The notes under the pieces are model-generated. The model saw nothing but the letters and a program-made list of their open reading frames with translations, was not told the origin of the DNA and made no database searches. Positions 1 through 8,459 of a stretch of DNA of 64,000 nucleotides are shown here, piece after piece; the stretch's first letter is position 1; each line of letters begins with the position of its first letter. The position numbers and the translations under genes are program-made. Source of the stretch: Legionellaceae bacterium (lineage in GTDB: Bacteria > Pseudomonadota > Gammaproteobacteria > Legionellales > Legionellaceae); the NCBI GenBank assembly GCA_030696305.1, contig JAUYSP010000025.1, positions 62,001 to 126,000 of the forward strand, written 5' to 3'.

Positions 1-2
1 CG

Positions 3-767
3 ATTCATGGTAGAGCATTAGCAGTAGCTACTGGATTGAAAGCATTGCGTGATGATTTAACTGTATGGGTTATCACTGGTGATGGGGATGCTTTAAGCAT
101 TGGAGGCAATCATCTGATTCATTGCCTTCGTAGAAATGTAAACGTTAACATTTTGTTAATTAACAATCAGGTGTATGGCTTAACTAAAGGCCAATTTTCA
201 CCTACTTCTCAACAAGGACAAATTACAAAAACGTCCCCCAACGGGGTAGCTTGCCAGCCGGTTAATCCATTGACATTAGCATTGGCAGCTGGCGCTAGCT
301 TTGTTGCGCGAGCGGTAGACAAAGATCCAAATCAACTAGGTGCTATTTTAAAAGAAGCGAATGAACATGAAGGTTGTTCTTTCATTGAAATTTATCAGGA
401 CTGTCATATTTTCAATGAAGGCGCATTTGATTCCTTTTCTTTAAAAGCAAATCGAGCAGAACATACGATTCAATTAAAAGAGGGCGAGCCTTTATTGTTT
501 GGGCAAAATCACGATAAAGGATTGGCGTTAAACGGTGAAACATTAGAATGCGTTGCCAGTGAGCAGGCCTCAAGTTATCGTCATAACTCGAGCGATTTTA
601 TAGCTGCGATGCGTTTAGCCAATTTAACTGCAGCGGAACACCCTGTACCAATTGGTGTCTATTATAAAAAACCGCGGGAAGTTTTTAACTTATCTTGTAA
701 ATTCAAGAAAACAGTCAACGATCTTCCCGAGCTATTTCGTTCAAAAGCTAGCTGGTATAGCCGGTAG
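3..767 (+). CDS. 2-oxoacid:ferredoxin oxidoreductase, beta subunit (5' end outside window)
   Basis: This is the C-terminal part of a thiamine-diphosphate-binding beta subunit of a 2-oxoacid (probably 2-oxoglutarate) ferredoxin oxidoreductase, which oxidatively decarboxylates 2-oxoacids to acyl-CoA and reduces ferredoxin. The frame is open from the first bases, and upstream of the first start-like TTG it reads IHGRALAVATGLK, a typical family segment, so the true start lies before the window. The diphosphate-binding GDGDALSIGGNH motif and the following NNQVYGLTKGQ segment are intact, as is the C-terminal region that normally follows. The alpha subunit is expected just upstream. The last 27 bp overlap the 3' end of the convergent orphan gene. 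Confidence 0.88.
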   Translation: MHGRALAVATGLKALRDDLTVWVITGDGDALSIGGNHLIHCLRRNVNVNILLINNQVYGLTKGQFSPTSQQGQITKTSPNGVACQPVNPLTLALAAGASFVARAVDKDPNQLGAILKEANEHEGCSFIEIYQDCHIFNEGAFDSFSLKANRAEHTIQLKEGEPLLFGQNHDKGLALNGETLECVASEQASSYRHNSSDFIAAMRLANLTAAEHPVPIGVYYKKPREVFNLSCKFKKTVNDLPELFRSKASWYSR

Positions 768-2144
768 GGTAATGCCTAAAGCTGCAACTGGCTCTTGTTC
801 AAGAACTGGTTCATCCGTTAATGTGCTATTATAATCCTGAACATCAGCACAAAAATGAAACACTGGAACCACCGTAAGGGCACATAAAACAGTCAAGACA
901 ACGGCTAATGTTTTACGAAGCAACTCCAACGCCACAAAAAGAATGACTAAGCTGTGACATATACCCGGTAGATTGGCTGTACATTTCAGCACGAAAGCCG
1001 CGGATGAATCGGGTTTTCGATATAATAAATCATATAACGAATAGGATAATTTCCGGGATAATAATGGAAATATTAGGAAATCCAACAAACCAAGCTGTCC
1101 GTTTAACGATACAATTTGCTTACGCTCTAGGTCAATAAATCCCTCTTTAAATAAATTATATAACAGGATCCGCTTATATGAAGGATCAGGGAGCTTAGAT
1201 AAGTATTTAAGTGCTTCAGTATTTGCTTCAAGTACAAAAGATCTTCTCGCCTCAGTTGCCCCCCCTAAGCTATCAGCTAGTTGGCCGAATGCATCACCGA
1301 TTGGTGCAAGAGATTCGCTCATTTTTATCAGAGTCAGCTCGAAGGAGGTTTTTGCGGGAGGGGCGAACCACATGCTGCCACTAATACTAAACTTAAGATT
1401 GGTCTCAATTGCCCACTCTCTACCTGTATTTTCTTTTACTACCTGCTTCAAAGCCTCTTTTTGATAAACAATGAATTGTTTTTTTCCCGCTTTATCTAAA
1501 AAGCTATAGCTCACTTCCTTCTCGTCTTGTTGTAAGAATATTATTTTTTTCACTGGAAGTTTTGCTTCGTTACTGTTGTTGTACGAAGTGACAATAAACT
1601 TCATACAGTTTACGGCGTTGTTTCGGATGTCATCAGGTATATCTTGTATGTAATCATTTATCTTATATTTATGTGTATTTTCCTCTTTATATAGATAAAT
1701 GGTATTTTCTTTTACAGAACTGTCTTTGTTTGGATGTTTATTCAGTATAGGATATGTAGGTTCATAAAGAATAAAGTCATATCGATCCCTCTCTAAACCA
1801 CCTGGAACTTGCCAAATATCCCATTCATCAATGTTGAAGTCTGAAAGCAGAGAGGCATCTTGTGGTGCTGGGTTAGTTTGGACATCTGTCGGAGTGATAT
1901 GTGATTCGGGGTAATGAATACCTAAAATTGCACGATACATAACCGAGCATCGTTGAAAATAAGTTAAGCTTGCATCGTGACGAGCTCGGTGTAATGGGCC
2001 TTGTTTATCAAATACAGACTTGTCTTGTATCAAATGTAGCTCGTTAGATTCATCTACATAGTGTGCGCCTGGCCTCACAGAATAAGTATTATTTGTAAGA
2101 CCAGTAACCTTAAAAAAATGCTGTTCGAATGATTGTTTACTCAT
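741..2144 (-). CDS. orphan protein with C-terminal membrane segment, candidate effector
   Basis: I do not recognise a family for this 467-residue protein. Residues 1-380 look soluble and mixed alpha/beta. Around residues 390-430 there are one or two hydrophobic stretches (SLVILFVALELL and LAVVLTVLCALTVVPV), followed by a short acidic, proline-containing tail. There is no N-terminal signal peptide. The ATG start has an AGG-type ribosome site, and a good promoter lies at 2177-2205. Its stop lies inside the convergent oxidoreductase gene. A soluble body with a hydrophobic C-terminal hairpin is common among secreted effectors of intracellular bacteria, but that role is only inference. Confidence 0.7.
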   Translation of the reverse strand: MSKQSFEQHFFKVTGLTNNTYSVRPGAHYVDESNELHLIQDKSVFDKQGPLHRARHDASLTYFQRCSVMYRAILGIHYPESHITPTDVQTNPAPQDASLLSDFNIDEWDIWQVPGGLERDRYDFILYEPTYPILNKHPNKDSSVKENTIYLYKEENTHKYKINDYIQDIPDDIRNNAVNCMKFIVTSYNNSNEAKLPVKKIIFLQQDEKEVSYSFLDKAGKKQFIVYQKEALKQVVKENTGREWAIETNLKFSISGSMWFAPPAKTSFELTLIKMSESLAPIGDAFGQLADSLGGATEARRSFVLEANTEALKYLSKLPDPSYKRILLYNLFKEGFIDLERKQIVSLNGQLGLLDFLIFPLLSRKLSYSLYDLLYRKPDSSAAFVLKCTANLPGICHSLVILFVALELLRKTLAVVLTVLCALTVVPVFHFCADVQDYNSTLTDEPVLEQEPVAALGITLPAIPASF

Positions 2145-2176
2145 AACTTAACCTATGATCGATAAATAGATGCTTA

Positions 2177-2205
2177 ATTTTAACACCAATGTGTTTGTAT
2201 TTCAA
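2177..2205 (-). promoter_or_regulatory. sigma70-like promoter of the orphan gene
   Basis: On the minus strand TTGAAA (2200-2205) and TAAAAT (2177-2182) are separated by exactly 17 bases. They sit about 33 bases upstream of the ATG at 2144. This is a good vegetative promoter match and supports the reality of the orphan gene. Confidence 0.55.
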
Positions 2206-2339
2206 TCAAAAATAAGATGCCAAAAAAGCCAAAATCCAGAAGAATTATGAGGTAACCAGCACTCGATTTTATGGAAAGTTGTCTTAGCTTTCTTTGCTAC
2301 GCTATAACGACAAATAGCTTTTCGAGACATTGTGATTCA

Positions 2340-2582
2340 TCAATTCGGATTCGCACCGTGCTCTTCAGGATTTACTTCATTGGGATTATTGTAAGGGTCA
2401 TCACCAGGATCTGGCTGCGCTTTTTGCGGTGGGTAATATCTTTCGGGTTTGGTCTCTATATCCGCAGGCGTATTGGCCGGCATGGGTTCACCTGGAACTT
2501 TATTTTCTACGGCATAAGCATTTGAAGTGATAAATAAGAGAAAAAGAGTTAGTACAGCGAGCCTTTTCAATATTCGCTCCAT
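2340..2582 (-). CDS. small exported Pro/Asn/Glu-rich peptide
   Basis: This is an 80-residue protein of unknown function. Residues 1-24 form a clear signal peptide: a basic start (MERILKR), a hydrophobic core and an AYA cleavage site. The mature part of about 56 residues is hydrophilic, acidic and rich in proline and asparagine (PDPGDDPYNNPNEVNPEE) with no cysteine, so it is probably disordered in the periplasm or outside the cell. It lies 60 bp downstream of the YccA-like gene on the same strand. In architecture it resembles the peptides at 22367 and 23172, although the sequences are not alignable outside the signal-peptide plan. Confidence 0.65.
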   Translation of the reverse strand: MERILKRLAVLTLFLLFITSNAYAVENKVPGEPMPANTPADIETKPERYYPPQKAQPDPGDDPYNNPNEVNPEEHGANPN

Positions 2583-2642
2583 TTATAAAAGAGGGTGAGC
2601 CCTTCACTTGAGTTCTTTGCCCACCCATTGCTATTATTTCAA

Positions 2643-3317
2643 TTAATCTCGACCAGAAAATGCGTTCAATAAATTCAATAAACTAATAAATAAGTTATAG
2701 ATTGAAACATAAAGCGAGACTGTTGCACTGATATAATTTGTTTCTCCACCATGGATAATTTCACTGGTTTGAAAGAGAATTAATCCCGAAGAGATTAGAA
2801 CAAACGCCGCTGATATAACTAATTGCAATGCAGGTATTTGAAAGAATATTCCAGCGATCATGGCGAGTAGAACAACCATCATAGCAACAAACAAGAAACC
2901 TGATAGATAACTGAAATCTTTTCGTGTTGTCAGGACATAAGCCGATAACCCGAAGAAAATCATACCGGTTCCACCAAATGCCATAGCAATTAACTGAGGA
3001 CCATTACTAAATTGTGAAAGAGAATAGTTTAAAACTGGCCCTAATGCATACCCCATAAACCCTGTAAATGCAAAAACGCTAATTAGCCCTAAAGAACTGT
3101 TTCTAAGCGCATGAGTTAAGAACATCAGCCCATATGCCCCAACGATAAAAACTAAGGGGTTTAAATAACGTGTGCCTGCAATAACAGATAAATATGCTGT
3201 AAATGCACTAAAAAGAAAGGTCATTCCGAGTAGTAAATAAGTATTTCGTAATACTTTGTTGGTGGCTAAAACTGACTCCGCCGTCCGATGAATCGTTGAA
3301 ACAGAATTTTTGTTCAT
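2643..3317 (-). CDS. Bax inhibitor-1/YccA family inner-membrane protein
   Basis: A 224-residue polytopic membrane protein of the Bax inhibitor-1 (UPF0005) family. Seven hydrophobic segments run through residues 25-215, after a short soluble N-terminus. The E. coli homologue YccA is a substrate and modulator of the FtsH membrane protease, and other members are calcium-leak channels. Length and topology match full-length bacterial members. It starts at an ATG with a GGAGCTATC ribosome site and is transcribed divergently from tldD. Which of the two known roles applies cannot be decided from sequence. Confidence 0.9.
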   Translation of the reverse strand: MNKNSVSTIHRTAESVLATNKVLRNTYLLLGMTFLFSAFTAYLSVIAGTRYLNPLVFIVGAYGLMFLTHALRNSSLGLISVFAFTGFMGYALGPVLNYSLSQFSNGPQLIAMAFGGTGMIFFGLSAYVLTTRKDFSYLSGFLFVAMMVVLLAMIAGIFFQIPALQLVISAAFVLISSGLILFQTSEIIHGGETNYISATVSLYVSIYNLFISLLNLLNAFSGRD

Positions 3318-3350
3318 GATAGCTCCATTAATTAGATTTTATATTAGACT

Positions 3351-3356
3351 ATTATA
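3351..3356 (-). promoter_or_regulatory. extended -10 element upstream of the YccA-like gene
   Basis: The minus strand carries TGTTATAAT, a consensus extended -10 box, about 34 bases before the start codon. A TTGACA at 3367-3372 is only 10 bases upstream, too close to serve as a -35 for this box. Confidence 0.4.
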
Positions 3357-3440
3357 ACATAGATGGTGTCAAGATATTGGATTTCAAGAGGGAAATCATT
3401 ATGATAGCTTGAGACGGTAATGAAACTAGAGATAATCCAT

Positions 3441-4880
3441 ATGAAATCAGCTTTAAATTTTGCAAAAGAAACGTTATTAAAACCTGCCGCTTTAGATGAA
3501 CGGCGAATCGAAAAAATTCTTAATTCTATGATGACAAAACATGTTGACGCAGCTGATCTTTATTTTCAAAGCTCTAGTTATGAATCATGGTATTTAGAGG
3601 ATTCTGAGGTTAAAAGTGGCAGCTACTCTATCGATCGAGGTGTTGGCATTCGAGCCGTCAGTGGTGATAAAACAGGCTATGCTTATTGCGATGATATTTT
3701 ATTGCCCGCAATTGAGCGAGCTGCTAACGCCGCTCGTTCAATTGCATTTGGATCGCATTCAGTGCCATCAATAGTTAATACGTCATCCAAATCAAGCATT
3801 CGCTACACGCCAATCAACCCAATTGACACCATGAATAAACAAGAAAAAATTGCGTTACTTGAAGCAATTGATAAAGAAGCCAGACGGTGTGATTCACGTG
3901 TTATTCAAGTAAATGCATCATTAAGTGGGTGCCATGAAGTTATTTTAATAGCAGACATGCAAGGCCAAATGGTGGCTGACGTCAGACCCCTCGTTAGCAT
4001 TCACGTAAGTGTTATCCTCGAAGATAAAGGGCGACGTGAGTCCGGTCGCTGTGGTGGTGGTGGGCGATATGCATATTCTTATTTTACTGAAAAAGATCGT
4101 GCATTGGAGTATGCAAGAGAAGCTGTACGTGAAGCGGTTGTTAATTTAGATGCTGTGGATGCTCCGGCTGGCATGATGCCTGTTGTGTTAGGACCAGGAT
4201 GGCCAGGGGTATTATTACATGAGGCAGTGGGGCATGGCTTAGAAGGGGATTTTAATAGAAAGGGACTATCCGCTTTTGCTGGCCGACTAGGCGAACTGGT
4301 TGCAGCACCTGGTATAACTGTCGTTGATGATGGAACCTTAGAAAACAGACGCGGCTCATTAACCATCGACGATGAAGGCACGCCTACACAATGCACTACC
4401 TTAATTGAAAACGGTAAGTTGGTTAATTACATGCAAGATAAATTAAATGCCAAGTTAATGGGCATGCAACCCACAGGAAATTGTCGTCGTGAATCATATG
4501 CACATGTTCCCATGCCTCGCATGACGAATACATATATGCTCGCTGGCTCACATGATCCTAAAGACATTATTAGTTCCGTCAAAAAAGGGTTGTATGCAGT
4601 TAATTTTGGAGGAGGACAAGTTGATATTACTTCCGGTCAATTTGTATTCTCTGCCAGTGAAGCTTATTTGATTGAAAATGGAAAAATTACTACGCCTGTT
4701 AAGGGTGCAACATTAATTGGTAATGGACCGGATGTAATGAAAAAAATCACCATGATTGGTAATGATTTAGCCTTAGACGATGGAATCGGCGTTTGTGGAA
4801 AAGATGGTCAATCGGTACCTGTAGGTGTGGGGCAGCCAACTGTTAAAATTGATGGTTTAACTGTGGGCGGCACAAAGTAG
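3441..4880 (+). CDS. tldD: metalloprotease TldD
   Basis: TldD is the metallopeptidase half of the TldD/TldE (PmbA) complex, which degrades unfolded peptides and processes modified peptides such as microcins. The zinc motif HEAVGH (residues 260-265) and the glycine-rich [14 protein letters not shown] segment are present. The C-terminal block ([30 protein letters not shown]-like, LTVGGTK) closely matches the E. coli protein, and the length of 479 residues agrees with its 481. An in-frame ATG at 3420 would add seven residues; 3441 was chosen because it aligns with the start of homologues. The TldE partner is not in this window. Confidence 0.95.
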   Translation: MKSALNFAKETLLKPAALDERRIEKILNSMMTKHVDAADLYFQSSSYESWYLEDSEVKSGSYSIDRGVGIRAVSGDKTGYAYCDDILLPAIERAANAARSIAFGSHSVPSIVNTSSKSSIRYTPINPIDTMNKQEKIALLEAIDKEARRCDSRVIQVNASLSGCHEVILIADMQGQMVADVRPLVSIHVSVILEDKGRRESGRCGGGGRYAYSYFTEKDRALEYAREAVREAVVNLDAVDAPAGMMPVVLGPGWPGVLLHEAVGHGLEGDFNRKGLSAFAGRLGELVAAPGITVVDDGTLENRRGSLTIDDEGTPTQCTTLIENGKLVNYMQDKLNAKLMGMQPTGNCRRESYAHVPMPRMTNTYMLAGSHDPKDIISSVKKGLYAVNFGGGQVDITSGQFVFSASEAYLIENGKITTPVKGATLIGNGPDVMKKITMIGNDLALDDGIGVCGKDGQSVPVGVGQPTVKIDGLTVGGTK

Positions 4881-4895
4881 ACTATTGGTTAGGGG

Positions 4896-4980
4896 CTGTT
4901 GACAACGCGTTTTTGACGTCCCGCGACGTGTTCGCGGGATCCATTTTGATCTGATGTTGTGCAATGATCATATATAGAAT
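4896..4980 (+). repeat. dispersed hairpin repeat, copy A
   Basis: This intergenic copy begins with CTGTTGACAA and contains a perfect 7-bp stem (TCCCGCG / CGCGGGA, 4919-4939). It continues with GGATCCATTTTGATCT and GTTGTGCAAT. It aligns with the minus strand of copy B over about 80 bp, and its 5' part aligns with the minus strand of copy C. The hairpin may also end tldD transcription, although no T-run follows. The right boundary is uncertain. Confidence 0.6.
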
Positions 4981-5040
4981 GCAAGATCGGTGGATATAGG
5001 GCTTTTCATGATGAATTAGCAATAGAACCTAAGGATAGGA

Positions 5041-6972
5041 ATGACTCAATTTAAAACGCTATTTAATCTAGATAAAATGCTTCTTAAGTCCTATCTACGA
5101 TTTGTCGGCTGGTTTTTCTTCATCAATGCCTTGGTTTTTTTTGTATTGGGATCAAGCTATTTACTCACTACGCTCCAGAGTCCCACATTATTTAAAAATT
5201 TGATGGCAGATTATTCTAGTTTGCAGGGAAAAATAATAACTATTATTTATACCTTAGCTAATTTTTTGAGTTATATGACCGTATTGGCATTTATTCCGGC
5301 TAGCATTGTCTGCTTGTTATTACTCTTTTTTCCCAATAAACGATTACTTTTTTTTTCCAGTATCGTCCTTTCAACAACTAGTATTTTGTTGCTCATCCTA
5401 GATTGTCAAATTTATGCCATGTTCAAATTTCATATTAATATGGTGTTATTAAATTTTATATTCGGTGCAGAATCTCAAGCACTATTCAATTTATCATTTT
5501 ATGAATATGTAACCATAATTAGCTTAGTTGTTGGAATTCTTGTGTTTGAAACAATTTTAGCTTGGGGTACATGGAAATATATTATTATTCCGAACCGATT
5601 GAAAGTAGGTAAAGAGCTTCTTGTATCCTGGTTTGGTTGTGCTTTATTTAGCTATTTTACCATGATGCTTAGTTTGTCTATTTACCATAACAATTTATTT
5701 ATTCAGCAAGCTGCTAATTTACCTTTTTACAATTCGTTTTTAGCCTTGGCTATTCCTAAAAAAAATGCCGGCGATTTGTTGATGCATTACGGCGAAGAGC
5801 ATTATATGCAAGCGCTATACTCTACTGATAAAATGAATTACCCGCTACATCCAATGCAATGTGACCGAGTCAATTCAGCTAAAAAACCATATAATATTAT
5901 TTTTATAATGGTTGATTCACTAAGATTTGATAGCTTAAAATTTATGCCACATGTTATGCAATTTGCTAAAAAAAGTTGGCAGTTTAACCAACACATGAGT
6001 GGCGGTAACTCAACTCAAGCTGGATTGTTTTCGCTATTTTACTCCATTCCTAGTACTTACTGGACTGCCACCTTAAAACAACACATTTCCCCTGTATTCA
6101 TCGATTTGTTGCTCAAAGAAGGGTACGATACCCGTATTATCTATTCAAGCGAAATGCGAAATCCGCCATTGGATAAAACCATTTATCAAAAATTATCACA
6201 TCTTCCTTTAAACGGATCTACAAAAAAAGATGTGGGTGATTGGGATCGCGATACGACTGATCAAGCCGTGACCTTTTTAAAGCAAAAGAATGGTAAGGGC
6301 CCATTTTTTTTAAATTTACTTTATAACGCCCCTCATGCTTTTTGTAGCGCAGAAAGTTTCCCCATGGTTTATCAATCCTCGAAGAAAAACTGCTCCCGTA
6401 TTGGTATGAGTAATAATACAGATCCTAAACCGTATTATCACAACTATTTAAATACAGTGCATTTTATAGATTTAGAATTAGCAACTTTGTTGAAAACAAT
6501 TAAAGAGGAAGGGTATTTGGAAAATAGCATTATTATTCTTACTTCAGATCATGGCCAGGAGTTTAACGATAATCGTCAAAATTATTGGGGGCACGCAAGC
6601 AATTATTCTTCATTTCAAATCCATGTACCATTATTGATTCACTGGCCTAATCAACCAGCAAAACAAATCACGCATACAACAACTGGTTATGATCTAGTAC
6701 CTACATTATTAGTTCGTCTTTTCAATTGCAGGAATACACTTTCCGATTACAGTGTAGGGCAAGATTTGTTATCAGAAAATGGTCGTTCTGAATTTTTTTT
6801 GGTGGGTAGCTATACCACCACATGCATTGTAGAACCGAATCGTTTAACGACATTACATTCATCTGGAGAAATGAGTATAACCGACGCTAAATTACAGCCA
6901 ATCCCTAATGCAAAACCGCAAAAAAATAGGTTTAATCAGGCATTAACATTGATGAGGAAATATTATTTGTAA
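5041..6972 (+). CDS. YejM/PbgA (LapC)-like inner-membrane sulfatase-fold protein
   Basis: This 643-residue protein has five or six transmembrane helices in residues 15-240 (DUF3413 region) followed by a periplasmic alkaline-phosphatase/sulfatase-fold domain. Visible are VDSLRFDS (Asp292), the NST segment (Thr325) at the position used as nucleophile in active relatives, and SDHGQEF (residues 502-508). The E. coli homologue senses periplasmic LPS and controls LpxC turnover through LapB/FtsH. The start ATG has a strong AAGGATAGGA site. It stands alone between repeat A and a convergent orphan. A role in LPS homeostasis is inferred from the family; retention of Thr and DHG leaves phosphotransferase activity possible. 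Confidence 0.87.
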   Translation: MTQFKTLFNLDKMLLKSYLRFVGWFFFINALVFFVLGSSYLLTTLQSPTLFKNLMADYSSLQGKIITIIYTLANFLSYMTVLAFIPASIVCLLLLFFPNKRLLFFSSIVLSTTSILLLILDCQIYAMFKFHINMVLLNFIFGAESQALFNLSFYEYVTIISLVVGILVFETILAWGTWKYIIIPNRLKVGKELLVSWFGCALFSYFTMMLSLSIYHNNLFIQQAANLPFYNSFLALAIPKKNAGDLLMHYGEEHYMQALYSTDKMNYPLHPMQCDRVNSAKKPYNIIFIMVDSLRFDSLKFMPHVMQFAKKSWQFNQHMSGGNSTQAGLFSLFYSIPSTYWTATLKQHISPVFIDLLLKEGYDTRIIYSSEMRNPPLDKTIYQKLSHLPLNGSTKKDVGDWDRDTTDQAVTFLKQKNGKGPFFLNLLYNAPHAFCSAESFPMVYQSSKKNCSRIGMSNNTDPKPYYHNYLNTVHFIDLELATLLKTIKEEGYLENSIIILTSDHGQEFNDNRQNYWGHASNYSSFQIHVPLLIHWPNQPAKQITHTTTGYDLVPTLLVRLFNCRNTLSDYSVGQDLLSENGRSEFFLVGSYTTTCIVEPNRLTTLHSSGEMSITDAKLQPIPNAKPQKNRFNQALTLMRKYYL

Positions 6973-6986
6973 TGGCTAAATTCGAG

Positions 6987-7796
6987 TCATGAAGGGGTAC
7001 ATTCATTTGTTGAAAATTCATCGGTTTGAGTCTCAACAGAACGAATCTTAACTTTTGGTATCTTAATTGTTTGGGTATCAGATTCATCCTCTCCGCCTTT
7101 ACCCTCTGGGCTCTGTTGCACTCCTAGTGAATTAGCAATATTCCTATTCCAAAAAAGCATGCGATTTAAAGCTGTTTTATTTCCTATCATGGAAGGTGAT
7201 TGATTTGATTCTAAATCCCTTATTCTAGCTTCTTGCATTTCAATTTTATTGAGTAAACCTTTTTTTTCAAGAACAGTTATTTGCTCCTGAATGTTCTGTA
7301 TGAAATTAGGAACTAATTGATTTAATAATTTATCTTTAATTAGTTGTCCGGAATAACTAATGCCACCACCGTTACTTAACTTATTAAGAAAACCAATAAT
7401 TTTAATCTGCTCTTTACCTTGAGTTATATCGATTTCGATATTTTCTGAGGTGGCTTCTAACCGATTTAAATTGGTAATTAATAAGGCCAAATCATTTTTC
7501 AACGCTTCATAAACGGGTTCACCCAGAAAATCAGAAGTTAATAAATGCGGTTTAATCAACTGCTGTGTATAAAATATATAATTAAATAAAGTAGCTCGTT
7601 TACTTTTCGTTTCCGTCAAGTGTTTAACTTGCTCCTCGATTGAAAGAACTTTTGTATCAAACGTATGAAAATCAGCTATTTCTGCTGGCGGTGGTTTTGG
7701 TAGTTCAATTATTGTTTTGAAATTTAAATTATGTTCATAATAAATAGAGATGATATTATTTAATGCATCATAGAGTTCTTGTAAACTAGAAATCAT
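6987..7796 (-). CDS. orphan coiled-coil protein
   Basis: A hydrophilic, helix-rich protein of about 269 residues that I do not recognise. It has no signal peptide or membrane segment. A probable coiled coil lies in its second half (the region around ITVLEKKGLLNKIEMQEARIR), and the C-terminal 50 residues are low-complexity and acidic/polar (EGKGGEDESDTQT). I chose the ATG at 7796. Upstream in-frame GTG (7808) and TTG (7865) codons would extend it by 4 or 23 residues, but the TTG is without a ribosome site. It is convergent with the YejM-like gene. Host-interaction roles are possible but unsupported. Confidence 0.65.
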   Translation of the reverse strand: MISSLQELYDALNNIISIYYEHNLNFKTIIELPKPPPAEIADFHTFDTKVLSIEEQVKHLTETKSKRATLFNYIFYTQQLIKPHLLTSDFLGEPVYEALKNDLALLITNLNRLEATSENIEIDITQGKEQIKIIGFLNKLSNGGGISYSGQLIKDKLLNQLVPNFIQNIQEQITVLEKKGLLNKIEMQEARIRDLESNQSPSMIGNKTALNRMLFWNRNIANSLGVQQSPEGKGGEDESDTQTIKIPKVKIRSVETQTDEFSTNECTPS

Positions 7797-7890
7797 TTGA
7801 GTACTCACAAATTTCAGAGTTGTGCTGAAACTATAATAGTATTCGCCCGTGAAATGCAATCTCAATATACTTTTGAAGGGTAATTAATAA

Positions 7891-8343
7891 ATGCAAATAT
7901 GGATTGATGCCGACGCGTGTCCTAAACCGATCAAAGAAATACTATTTCGTGCCGCAATTCGTACTCATATACCGTTAATCGTTGTCTCAAATCACATGTT
8001 AACTATTCCTAGGACGCCTCATATTAAAAAAATTCAATTGGGAGCAGGTCTCGATGTTGTGGATAAGCATATTGTTTTACATGTGCAACCAGGTGATCTG
8101 GTGATTACAGCAGACATTCCTTTTGCTGATGAAGTGATTGCAAAAGGAGGACTCGTTCTCAATCCTAGAGGCGAATTATTATCGGCTAATAATATTAAGC
8201 AACGTTTGGGTCTACGTAACATGAATGATTTAATGCGTGGCTCCGGAATGATAACCGGTGGCCCCGTTCCTTTGCATACGAGAGATATTCAAAAGTTCGC
8301 AAAACAATTGGACATTTGGATTGCAAAGAGCAATCCAAACTAA
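7891..8343 (+). CDS. YaiI/YqxD family protein (UPF0178, DUF188)
   Basis: A full-length 150-residue member of the YaiI/YqxD family. The N-terminal signature IDADACPKP (residues 5-13) and the internal ITADIPFADE and LNPRGELL motifs match the family, which has a PIN-like fold with conserved aspartates. No biochemical function is established. The ATG has an AAGGG ribosome site ten bases upstream. It is transcribed away from the coiled-coil orphan. Confidence 0.9.
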   Translation: MQIWIDADACPKPIKEILFRAAIRTHIPLIVVSNHMLTIPRTPHIKKIQLGAGLDVVDKHIVLHVQPGDLVITADIPFADEVIAKGGLVLNPRGELLSANNIKQRLGLRNMNDLMRGSGMITGGPVPLHTRDIQKFAKQLDIWIAKSNPN

Positions 8344-8377
8344 AAGTAATATGAAGATAGAACATATACACAATTAA

Positions 8378-8405
8378 TTTAACTTCAAACGCATTATGCT
8401 AAAAT
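8378..8405 (+). promoter_or_regulatory. extended -10 promoter of the adenosine deaminase gene
   Basis: TTTAAC (8378-8383) and TAAAAT (8400-8405) are 16 bases apart, and TGC immediately precedes the -10 box, giving an extended -10. It sits 54 bases upstream of the start ATG at 8460. Confidence 0.5.
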
Positions 8406-8459
8406 GTCTCCTATGCCTTTACACTACGTTAATTTTTTTGCCATAACTGAGAGTTTTTT

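Noticed and set aside
36-767. Start of the oxidoreductase gene at TTG 36
   Set aside because: Conserved family sequence continues upstream to the window edge, so the TTG is internal.
2271-2525. 84-codon ORF opposite the exported-peptide gene
   Set aside because: It overlaps a gene with a clear signal peptide and shows arginine/phenylalanine-rich composition typical of a shadow frame.
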